Shown here in pieces: positions 7,891 through 13,606 of a DNA stretch of 14,120 nucleotides. Location: positions 1 to 14,120 of the forward strand of contig DATIXD010000349.1 in assembly GCA_035518875.1 (NCBI GenBank). The letters are read 5' to 3'. Source of the stretch: DATIXD01 sp035518875 (lineage in GTDB: Bacteria > Pseudomonadota > Gammaproteobacteria > Methylococcales > Methylococcaceae). A model generated the notes under the pieces. The model searched no databases. It was not told the origin of the DNA and was given only the letters and a program-made list of their open reading frames with translations. Each line of letters starts with the position of its first letter. The first letter of the stretch is position 1. The translations under genes were made by a program, and so were the position numbers.

Positions 7891-8570
7891 GTGGGGCTGC
7901 GTTCGAGGGTAAAACGGTAGCCGCGGCCGCGCAGCGTTTCAATCGGCTGATAGCGGTTATCGGGATCCAGCTTCCGCCGCAGTCTGCCGATGAACACCTC
8001 GATGACATTGCTGTCACAGTCGAAGTCCTGGTCGTAGATATGTTCGGTCAAAGCGGTCTTGGAAATCACCTCGCCGGAATGCAGCATCAGGTATTCCAAT
8101 ATCTTGTATTCGTGGCCGGTCAGTTCCACCGGCTGAGCATCCACTTGAACCGTTTGAGTGACCGTATCGAGTAAGATGGGCCCGAAACGCAGCCTGGGGC
8201 GGGCGATGCCCGCTGCCCGACGCAGCAAGGCGCTGGTGCGGGCCAGTAGTTCCTCGAAGTGAAACGGTTTGACCAGGTAGTCGTCCGCTCCGATCGAAAG
8301 GCCTTCGACCTTGTCCTGCCAGCGGCCTCGGGCGGTGAGAATCAATACGGGGAAATTCAATCCCTTATTACGCCAGCGCTCGATCACCTCGATGCCCGAA
8401 AGCCCGGGCAAACCGAGATCGACGATCGCCAGGTCGAACGGATACTCGCTGCCGAGAAAAAAACCTTCCTCTCCATCGGCTGCGGCATCGACGGCATAGC
8501 CAGCCGCGCGCAGCTGGGACTGCAGATGGGTTCGAAGTTCCGCCTCATCCTCGATCACTAACACGCGCAT
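7887..8570 (-). CDS. PhoP-like OmpR-family response regulator
   Basis: A DNA-binding response regulator of 227 residues, normal length for the family. The receiver domain (1-115) has the acidic pair Glu7-Asp8, phosphoacceptor Asp51 in AIVDLGLPGLSG, Thr79 and Lys101. The stretch LTARGRWQDKVEGL-GADDYLVKPF is especially close to PhoP. The C-terminal winged helix (about 125-222) carries LTGHEYKILEYLMLHSGEVI and the recognition segment SNVIEVFIGRLRRKL, ending in the wing TLRGRGYRF. It should be phosphorylated by the kinase encoded directly downstream, with which it overlaps by 4 bases. It begins 26 bases after the PepSY gene, so the three are probably one transcript. No clear Shine-Dalgarno precedes the ATG. 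PhoP-like assignment is from resemblance; orthology and regulon are inference. Confidence 0.94.
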   Translation of the reverse strand: MRVLVIEDEAELRTHLQSQLRAAGYAVDAAADGEEGFFLGSEYPFDLAIVDLGLPGLSGIEVIERWRNKGLNFPVLILTARGRWQDKVEGLSIGADDYLVKPFHFEELLARTSALLRRAAGIARPRLRFGPILLDTVTQTVQVDAQPVELTGHEYKILEYLMLHSGEVISKTALTEHIYDQDFDCDSNVIEVFIGRLRRKLDPDNRYQPIETLRGRGYRFTLERSPT

Positions 8571-8596
8571 GGGTAAGGGAACCGTCGCAGAGGGTT

Positions 8597-8890
8597 TTAT
8601 TGGCCGGAATCGACAACGATCACCCGGACGCGGCCCGAAGGCAGGAGGACCTTGATCCGGTAGGCTGGGGCGCCGGGGCCCTGGACGGCCTCGGCCGACA
8701 ATATCCGCCCACCGGTTTCCCGTTGCACCCGACGCACCGCTTCATCGAGTCCAATCCGCGGTCGGTATTCCGGTTGGCGGGGGATGAATGGGGACCCGAA
8801 ATCATCCGAGCCCGGGAACGGCTGCGAGGAGGCGGGGAGCGTGACCATCAGCAAGCAAGCCAGGCCAATTAAGAACGATCCTCTTTTCAT
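8597..8890 (-). CDS. Small secreted PepSY-domain protein
   Basis: A 97-residue product with a signal peptide (MKRGSFLIGLACLLMVTLPA, cleavage probably near 20-22), a Pro-rich linker (24-43) and one PepSY-type module (about 44-96: RIGLDEAVRRVQRETGGRIL, then YRIKVLLPSGRVRVIVVD). PepSY domains are small periplasmic or membrane-associated modules often encoded beside two-component systems or proteases. The gene is the first of a likely operon with the PhoP-like regulator (26-base gap) and the PhoQ-like kinase, so a role in modulating the periplasmic sensor is plausible but not shown. Only about 30 bases separate the start codon from the terminator of the preceding gene, and the Shine-Dalgarno is weak. 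Confidence 0.88.
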   Translation of the reverse strand: MKRGSFLIGLACLLMVTLPASSQPFPGSDDFGSPFIPRQPEYRPRIGLDEAVRRVQRETGGRILSAEAVQGPGAPAYRIKVLLPSGRVRVIVVDSGQ

Positions 8891-8920
8891 CGAGTTTCTC
8901 GGGTCAACCCAGGCTCCCGG

Positions 8921-8949
8921 AAAACCGCCGGGGCGCAGTGCCCCCGGCG
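8921..8949 (-). terminator. Intrinsic terminator after the glycine-zipper gene
   Basis: On the minus strand an 8-bp GC-only stem (CGCCGGGG, pairing 8942-8949 with 8926-8933) closes an 8-base loop and is followed, one G later, by TTTT (8921-8924). It lies about 80 bases after the stop of the glycine-zipper gene and ends only about 30 bases before the PepSY start codon. This is a textbook arrangement with a short T-run. Confidence 0.7.
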
Positions 8950-8963
8950 CTGGTTCAACGATT

Positions 8964-8990
8964 ACCGCCAGCGGCGTAGGGGCTGGCGGT
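8964..8990. repeat. 9-bp inverted repeat upstream of the terminator
   Basis: ACCGCCAGC (8964-8972) and GCTGGCGGT (8982-8990) are perfect complements around 9 bases. With the terminator hairpin just downstream (minus direction) it makes two stems in tandem. It could assist termination or be part of a leader for the PepSY operon; a promoter for that operon, if separate, would have to overlap this region. Confidence 0.5.
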
Positions 8991-9029
8991 GAAAGGACGT
9001 GAGCTGTTCCACAGCGGGGATGATGGGAA

Positions 9030-9437
9030 CTAATGGCTTATCTCATGTCCCAAAACGGAACCTAAGACCGAGCCGCCGATAATCGCGCCATGGTTGCCAT
9101 TACCTAACTGCTCGCCGAGCACACCGCCCAATACCCCGCCGGCGATAATCGGCACCGTACCGGAGAGGCGGTGATCCCGATAGACGGGATGGCTTTCCTC
9201 GTAAACCACCGGCGCTTCATGATAATGGTGCACTACCCGCGGCTGTTCGTAATAATGTTCGTGAATATACACCGGACGCTCGTAGACCACCTCTTCGACA
9301 TAACCGTGATGGCCGTGATGATGGCCATGGTGGCCGTGATGATGATGACCCCAGCCGTGGCCGTCGGCGTATGCGCCGGACGCGAAAAACAGGGCCGACA
9401 GGGCGGCCATTATCGTAACAGTCATTACCCGTTTCAT
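9030..9437 (-). CDS. His-rich glycine-zipper envelope protein
   Basis: A 135-residue exported protein. Signal peptide 1-24 (MKRVMTVTIMAALSALFFAS, cleavage after AYA), then a histidine run alternating with Gly (DGHGWGHHHHGHHGHHHGHH), a Tyr/Val/His/Pro-rich middle and a C-terminal glycine zipper (VPIIAGGVLGGVLGEQLGNG, AIIGGSVLGSVLGHE) of the 17-kDa-antigen / Rick_17kDa type that inserts in or packs on membranes. I count 22 His in the whole protein. The His cluster suggests metal or proton binding (inference). I chose the second ATG (9435-9437): AAGGAG lies 7 bases before it but only 1 base before the ATG at 9443. It is on the same strand as and upstream of the PepSY-PhoPQ-like unit, but separated by a terminator. 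No convincing promoter seen in 9438-9530. Confidence 0.85.
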   Translation of the reverse strand: MKRVMTVTIMAALSALFFASGAYADGHGWGHHHHGHHGHHHGHHGYVEEVVYERPVYIHEHYYEQPRVVHHYHEAPVVYEESHPVYRDHRLSGTVPIIAGGVLGGVLGEQLGNGNHGAIIGGSVLGSVLGHEISH

Positions 9438-9619
9438 TGCCATTCTCCTTCAAAAAACTGATTACGTGATGCCGGTCAAACGCCTAGAAAGCCAATTCTT
9501 TTGCCGGCGCTGAGGAGAATAGCCTCGGGTTGCTGAACGGAAGCTGAATGATCCAGTTTGTGATCGAAACCTGTCCTGCAAAAGCAGACAAACCAGTTTA
9601 TCGGCCTTCAAATACGATG

Positions 9620-9640
9620 AACGCCTCATAAGGAGGCGTT
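9620..9640 (-). terminator. Hairpin downstream of the sigma-54 activator gene
   Basis: AACGCCTC (9620-9627) and GAGGCGTT (9633-9640) form a perfect 8-bp stem with a 5-base loop, about 40 bases after the stop of the minus-strand activator gene. The T-run is missing on the minus strand (CATCG follows), so it is a probable but not canonical terminator. The surrounding 9444-9678 holds one further small bulged hairpin (9572-9590) and otherwise nothing assignable. Confidence 0.5.
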
Positions 9641-9678
9641 TGTTCGGTGACGGCGACAAGCCGCTTTACTCTAACCAT

Positions 9679-10620
9679 TCAGTTGATGCCGTATTTATGC
9701 ATCCGGTACAGCAGGGTATCGCGGGAAATGCCGAGGAGTCTGGCGGAGCGGCTGCGGTTGCCATGGGTCCGCGTGAGGGCTTGTTGAATCAGGTCGATTT
9801 CGACTTTTTCCAACTCGATGCCAACTTCTGGTAGCGCAATGACCGGCTTGGCCGCGGGTGCTCGATTAATGATCTCCGCCGGCAGGTTGTTTTCCTCGAT
9901 GATGCGCCCGGCCAACAGGATACACAGGCGCTCGCAGACGTTGCGCAACTCGCGAACGTTGCCCGGCCAAGAATAGGCATGCAGACGGGCGAGCGCGGTC
10001 TTGCCGAAACTCGATGCCGGCAGCTGGTGATCGCTGGCGAAGCGCTGCATGAAGTGGTTCAGCAATAACTGGATGTCGCCCATGCGATCGCGCAGCGGCG
10101 GGATTTCCAGAGGGACGACGTTGAGACGATAGTAAAGATCCTTGCGGAACTCGCCTCTTGCGATCTTGTCGCCCAGATTGGCGTTGGTCGCGGCAAGGAT
10201 GCGGACATTCACGTTCTGGGTATGGGTATCGCCCACCGGCTGGATTTCGCCGGTTTCCAGGAAACGCAACAGCTTGGCCTGGAGCGGCAAGGGGAGGGAG
10301 TCGACCTCGTCCAGGAACAAGGTACCGCCGTCCGCGGCCTGCAGCCGACCCGTCTGGTTGGCCACCGCGCCGGTGAAGGCCCCCTTGCGGTGACCGAACA
10401 ACTCGGATTCCGCGATGGCTTCGGGCAGGGCCGCGCAATTCAGGGTGATGAAAGCCTTGTTCACACGCGGGCTATGTTGTTGCAGGGCGTTGGCCAGCAC
10501 TTCCTTGCCGGTGCCTGTTTCGCCCGCGATCAGGACAGTCACGTCGGTCGCCGCAACCATTTTCGCACTTCGAAGGAGCGCCTCGAAATTTGGTGATTGT
10601 CCGATCAGTGCTTCAAACAT
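9679..10620 (-). CDS. PspF-like sigma-54-dependent transcriptional activator without sensory domain
   Basis: A bacterial enhancer-binding protein of 313 residues. It opens directly with the AAA+ core: Walker A GETGTGKE (33-40), the sigma-54-contacting loop GAFTGA (80-85) intact, Walker B LFLDEVD (101-107), ATNANL (144-149), the LYYRLNV and PPLRDR segments (162-179) and WPGNVREL (218-225). A Fis-type helix-turn-helix follows at about 284-311 (HGNRSRSARLLGISRDTLLY). There is no receiver, GAF or PAS domain, like PspF in architecture, so control must come from a partner protein or from expression. The frame is open further upstream, but that part overlaps the next gene. The ATG at 10620 is preceded by AAGGGTGAG at a suitable distance and starts 11 bases after the TauE/SafE-family gene, so the two are probably one operon. 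Target genes are unknown. Confidence 0.93.
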   Translation of the reverse strand: MFEALIGQSPNFEALLRSAKMVAATDVTVLIAGETGTGKEVLANALQQHSPRVNKAFITLNCAALPEAIAESELFGHRKGAFTGAVANQTGRLQAADGGTLFLDEVDSLPLPLQAKLLRFLETGEIQPVGDTHTQNVNVRILAATNANLGDKIARGEFRKDLYYRLNVVPLEIPPLRDRMGDIQLLLNHFMQRFASDHQLPASSFGKTALARLHAYSWPGNVRELRNVCERLCILLAGRIIEENNLPAEIINRAPAAKPVIALPEVGIELEKVEIDLIQQALTRTHGNRSRSARLLGISRDTLLYRMHKYGIN

Positions 10621-10631
10621 AAGCTCACCCT

Positions 10632-11363
10632 TCAAAATCTCGAATGTATCTCGTGAAGAACCATGGGGTTCAGCCAAGGGAACGCGGCCAGCAAGGCGAG
10701 CAGGATCAACGAGATTCCCGCTATCTGCCGGAACTTCCGCATACTGGATAACCGCACCATGAGGCTGGTCATTATACCGACGCCAACCACCGCCGGCAAA
10801 GTCCCCACGCCAAAAGCCAACATCGTAAAGGTGCTCCGCACCTCGTTGCCCGCAGTCGCCGCCAGGGTCAGCGCGGCGTAGACCAGGCCGCAGGGCAGCC
10901 AGCCCCAGATCATCCCGAAGAAATAGGCCTGGGGTAGGGTTTCGACCGGGATCAGCCGCCGGCCATAGGGTTCGATCCGGTGCCAGATCACGGCGCCCGC
11001 CTTCTCGATATAGGCGAAGCGGGGAAACCAGCCGGCGATGTGCAAACCGGCACCGGCCATGATCAGCGCCGAGATGATCTGCAGAATGCGGTGGCCTTGA
11101 CCCTCGCCCAGTGGCAGCATCAGCACATTGTGGAGCAGACCGGCGAAATAACCGCCTATGGCGTAACTCGTGATGCGGCCGATGTTGTAGCTGAACACGA
11201 AAGGCACGAGCTGGGCTTTGTTCTCGCGAATTTCCCTGCGCAGGCTCAAGGTGAGGGAGCCGATGATGGAGCCGCACATGCTCAGACAATGCAAAGCGCT
11301 GAACAGCCCCATCACCAGGGCGACAAGATAGGATGTGGCGAAACCGCTTTCGAGATGCTGCAT
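10632..11363 (-). CDS. TauE/SafE-family inner-membrane protein (COG2836 type)
   Basis: A polytopic membrane protein of 243 residues with about six hydrophobic segments (near 11-30, 54-75, 93-112, 147-170, 178-203, 213-232). It has the family's cysteine signatures LHCLSMCG (24-31; Cys26, Cys30) and GWLPCGLVY (154-162; Cys158). This COG2836 branch is usually annotated as sulfite exporter, but many members lie with cytochrome-oxidase or heavy-metal genes and are thought to take part in metal delivery; the substrate here is unknown. I chose the ATG at 11363 (the alternative is a TTG at 11426 adding 21 polar residues) because it places the first helix at the normal position, although neither has a good Shine-Dalgarno. 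A sigma-54 activator follows 11 bases downstream. Confidence 0.88.
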   Translation of the reverse strand: MQHLESGFATSYLVALVMGLFSALHCLSMCGSIIGSLTLSLRREIRENKAQLVPFVFSYNIGRITSYAIGGYFAGLLHNVLMLPLGEGQGHRILQIISALIMAGAGLHIAGWFPRFAYIEKAGAVIWHRIEPYGRRLIPVETLPQAYFFGMIWGWLPCGLVYAALTLAATAGNEVRSTFTMLAFGVGTLPAVVGVGIMTSLMVRLSSMRKFRQIAGISLILLALLAAFPWLNPMVLHEIHSRF

Positions 11364-11473
11364 GGGGTCAAAACGATACCATGAGACCCGGCGCTTTAAA
11401 CAGACCGAGTGGGTGAAATGACACAAGCGTATGGGTCATAACGCTCAACCGGTCCAAGGTCGCGCAGTATCGG

Positions 11474-11496
11474 AAAATCGAGGGCTGCACGCTCGA
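11474..11496 (-). terminator. Possible terminator after pyrF
   Basis: On the minus strand TCGAG (11492-11496) pairs with CTCGA (11478-11482) across 9 bases, followed immediately by TTTT (11474-11477). It starts 15 bases after the pyrF stop. The stem is short, so this is moderate evidence. Positions 11364-11473 between it and the TauE/SafE start hold no clear promoter. Confidence 0.42.
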
Positions 11497-11511
11497 AACT
11501 CCGGATAGGGA

Positions 11512-12249
11512 TCAAGTGCGTCCCGAGCTTGCGAATACGGCGGCAATCTGTCGCTGAATCGTCTCCGCCGCCTCCCGGCGGTTTTGCGCGTCGCGGATGG
11601 GCCGGCCGACGACGATGTAGTCCGCACCGTTGCGGAAGGCCTGATCGACCGTCGCCACACGTTTCTGATCATCGGCGGGACGATTCTCCACCGGGCGAAT
11701 GCCAGGGGAAACGATCAGCAGCTTATGGTCCAGTTCGCTTCTGAGCAGCGGCGCCTCCAGGCCGGACGAAATCACGCCGTCGCATCCCAATGCCAATGCC
11801 CGTTTCGCGCGGGAGAGCACCAGTTGCTGGACATCGCAGGCGAAGCCGAGATCGTCGAGATCGCCCCGATCCAGACTGGTGAGCACCGTCACCGCGAGAA
11901 TCTTGAGCTTTCCTTTCTCCCTGGCGGCGGCTTCCATGATGGCGTCGTTGCCGTGCACGGTGGCGAATTCGACCCCTTTGTCGCTCAGGGCCCGCACGGC
12001 GCGCGCAACGGTTTCCGGCACGTCGAAAAACTTAAGATCGACGAAGACCTTCTTGTTCCGCGCCTTCAGCCATTCGATGAAACCGAAATAATCGCCGGAC
12101 ATGAACAACTCCAATCCCAGCTTGTAAAAGCAGACGCTCTCGCCCAACTCCTCGACCAACGCCTGGGCTTCCGCAATGCCGGGGACATCGAGCGCCATGA
12201 TCAGACGTTCGCGGGCGGGAATCGGCTTGGTGGATAAAAAACTCGTCAT
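11512..12249 (-). CDS. pyrF: Orotidine 5'-phosphate decarboxylase
   Basis: Catalyses the last step of UMP synthesis, decarboxylation of OMP to UMP, in the cytoplasm. The 245-residue product has the usual family length. Landmarks: the first strand LIMALDV with Asp21, Lys43 in FYKLGLELF, the catalytic Asp-x-Lys-x-x-Asp motif in VDLKFFDVPETV (Asp71, Lys73, Asp76), VTVLTSL, the phosphate-binding SPGIRP and, near the C-terminus, YIVVGRPI. The ATG is preceded by GAGGAG at a good distance (12256-12261). It is transcribed alone, divergent from the AEC transporter gene, with about 95 bases between the two start codons. Confidence 0.97.
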   Translation of the reverse strand: MTSFLSTKPIPARERLIMALDVPGIAEAQALVEELGESVCFYKLGLELFMSGDYFGFIEWLKARNKKVFVDLKFFDVPETVARAVRALSDKGVEFATVHGNDAIMEAAAREKGKLKILAVTVLTSLDRGDLDDLGFACDVQQLVLSRAKRALALGCDGVISSGLEAPLLRSELDHKLLIVSPGIRPVENRPADDQKRVATVDQAFRNGADYIVVGRPIRDAQNRREAAETIQRQIAAVFASSGRT

Positions 12250-12303
12250 GATGACTCCTCGAACTTTGACAAACGGGTTTCCCGCTGGCTCGCATGTCCG
12301 GCT

Positions 12304-12312
12304 TGCTACAAT
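12304..12312 (+). promoter_or_regulatory. Extended -10 promoter for the AEC transporter
   Basis: TGC directly before TACAAT (12307-12312) makes an extended -10 element; transcription would begin near 12319, about 26 bases before the ATG at 12345. No -35 is seen at 17 bases. Its position inside the 51-base in-frame extension argues for the downstream start codon. Confidence 0.5.
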
Positions 12313-12344
12313 TAAGCCCCGACAATAGGGAGCGGATTGGCAGA

Positions 12345-13271
12345 ATGATACCGGTACTGGCGCAGATGGGATTGTTGATGTTGTGCGGGGTTGCCTGGCG
12401 CATTATACGGCCGGGCGGGCTGGATGCCGACCAGACCCGATTGGTGTTGACCACGATCGTCTTCAACCTGCTGATGCCGGCGCTGGTCCTCTCGGTACTA
12501 TGGCAGGCCGAAATCGGCCTCGAATCGCTCAAGATCGCCCTGTTCGGGGCCGCCGTCGTTGCATTCGGCGCGGCGATCACCTGGCTGTTCTCGAGATTCT
12601 GGCGGATCGGAAAAAGACAACTGGGCGCGGCCATGTTGGGGATCGCCTTTCCCAACGTCACCTATCTCGGACTGCCACTGCTGGAGCAGATCTTCGGCCC
12701 GTGGGCGCGTTCCATCGTCATCCAAATTGATTTGTTTGGTGCTACGCCTATGGTGTTGACGCTGGGGATACTCATCGCCCGTCATTACGGCGATGACGAT
12801 CAGCCCAACCACGATTCCATGTTGCGGGGACTCGTCAAAAATCCGCCGTTGTGGTCCGCCATAATTGCGCTGCTGTTGAACTTGAACGGCGCGCCGCCAC
12901 CCGTCTGGGTGGCTCAACTGCTCGGCAAGCTTTCCGCCGCCGTTATTCCGTTGATGCTGATTTCGCTCGGGTTAGGCCTGCGCTGGAACGCCTGGCACTA
13001 TCGAAATGTTCCCCTGGCCGTTATCGTGCTCGCGTTCAAACTCGTACTGATGCCGCTATTCGGCGTCGCGCTCGGTTTGCAACTGGGATTTGGCGGCGAC
13101 AAGCTCGCGGCGCTGGTTCTGGAGGCCGGCATGCCCAGCATGTTGCTCGGCGTGGTCTACTGCGACCGCTACAGGCTCGACACGTCTTTCTATGCCATGG
13201 CCGTCGCTTTGACCACCGCCTTCGGAATGATCAGCCTGCCGTTTTGGCACCACCAGTTGGCAGCGAACTGA
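12345..13271 (+). CDS. AEC-family (auxin efflux carrier type) transporter
   Basis: An inner-membrane transporter of 308 residues with about ten hydrophobic segments in two halves. Family signs are the first helix MIPVLAQMGLLMLCGVAWRI, NLLMPALVLSVL (41-52), AAMLGIAFPNVTYLGLPLLE (95-114), the second-half start LRGLVKNPPLWSAIIAL (about 160-176) and EAGMPSMLLGVVYCDRYRLD (260-279). AEC proteins in bacteria export or exchange organic acids such as malate; the substrate cannot be told from sequence. The frame opens at 12294, but I chose the ATG at 12345: the purine-rich AGGGAG (12328-12333) precedes it and an extended -10 element lies in the upstream extension. The gene diverges from pyrF. Confidence 0.9.
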   Translation: MIPVLAQMGLLMLCGVAWRIIRPGGLDADQTRLVLTTIVFNLLMPALVLSVLWQAEIGLESLKIALFGAAVVAFGAAITWLFSRFWRIGKRQLGAAMLGIAFPNVTYLGLPLLEQIFGPWARSIVIQIDLFGATPMVLTLGILIARHYGDDDQPNHDSMLRGLVKNPPLWSAIIALLLNLNGAPPPVWVAQLLGKLSAAVIPLMLISLGLGLRWNAWHYRNVPLAVIVLAFKLVLMPLFGVALGLQLGFGGDKLAALVLEAGMPSMLLGVVYCDRYRLDTSFYAMAVALTTAFGMISLPFWHHQLAAN

Positions 13272-13300
13272 TCACCCTCCTGGCTCTCTCAAGAGAAAAG

Positions 13301-13337
13301 TGTGGCATAAGCCACAGTGCCTGTGTCATATGCCGCA
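13301..13337. promoter_or_regulatory. Two phased near-palindromic sites (possible activator operator)
   Basis: TGTGGCATAAGCCACA (13301-13316) is a perfect palindrome apart from its 4-base centre, and TGTGTCATATGCCGCA (13322-13337) repeats it with 13 of 16 bases identical, 21 bases further on, that is two helical turns. The first fits the TGT-N10-ACA pattern of NifA-type sigma-54 activator sites. The octamer TGGCATAA recurs at 13401-13408. The first copy could alternatively serve as a terminator stem 29 bases after the transporter stop, but no T-run follows. Which protein binds is unknown. Confidence 0.45.
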
Positions 13338-13400
13338 GGGATTTGCTTCCGGACGCCTTTTTCGGTTCGCAACTGGTTGTTGCCTATCCTTGTTCAGGAA

Positions 13401-13428
13401 TGGCATAAAACGCGTATATCTTATATAT
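13401..13428 (+). promoter_or_regulatory. AT-rich promoter-like segment
   Basis: A markedly AT-rich stretch (TATATCTTATATATAG, 13415-13430) in GC-rich surroundings offers several -10 candidates, such as TATATA at 13423-13428, 16 bases after TGGCAT (13401-13406). TGGCAT also recalls a sigma-54 -24 box, but the -12 half (GC at N10) is absent. Probably the promoter for what follows, about 180 bases before the BNR lipoprotein. Confidence 0.35.
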
Positions 13429-13464
13429 AGATTCGCCGCGGCTGCGCGTTTCTCGGATGGGTAG

Positions 13465-13572
13465 ACCAGGAACGTCGCGCTGTCGTTCGGTGTTCCGATC
13501 GTCGCCGATCTAAACGGCTACCCGGTGGACCCCGACTACCGCATCACCAGTCGGTTCAACGTGACCTTCTAA
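13465..13572 (+). pseudogene. C-terminal remnant of an outer-membrane beta-barrel gene
   Basis: The frame ending in TAA at 13570-13572 reads about 35 codons that look like a barrel's last strands: NVALSFGVPIVADLNGYPVD, then PDYRITSRFNVTF. The pattern GVP-x-x-x-DLNG-x-x-V-x-PDYR-x-T and the terminal Phe are typical of COG4313-like outer-membrane transporter proteins and of the barrel-assembly signal. An in-frame TAG at 13462-13464 and the lack of any start codon show that the rest is missing. No further homology is visible in other frames back to 13272. Confidence 0.5.
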
Positions 13573-13606
13573 CGCTGTTCGACTTTTCATCAATGAGGTT
13601 GGTTTA

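Noticed and set aside
9300..9360. Short GATGGCC/GTGATG-type DNA repeats
   Set aside because: They are the coding for the His-Gly run of the glycine-zipper protein, not an independent repeat array or CRISPR.
9572..9590. Bulged hairpin between the His-rich gene and the sigma-54 activator gene
   Set aside because: Seven pairs with a bulged C and no T-run; cannot be told from chance.
10621..11289. N-terminal extension of the sigma-54 activator frame
   Set aside because: It lies wholly over the well-supported TauE/SafE-family gene in another frame, has no regulatory-domain motifs, and the ATG at 10620 has a ribosome binding site.
13401..13416. Sigma-54 -24/-12 promoter at TGGCAT
   Set aside because: The -12 GC is not at the required 10-base spacing (GT is found), so it is not called as sigma-54.
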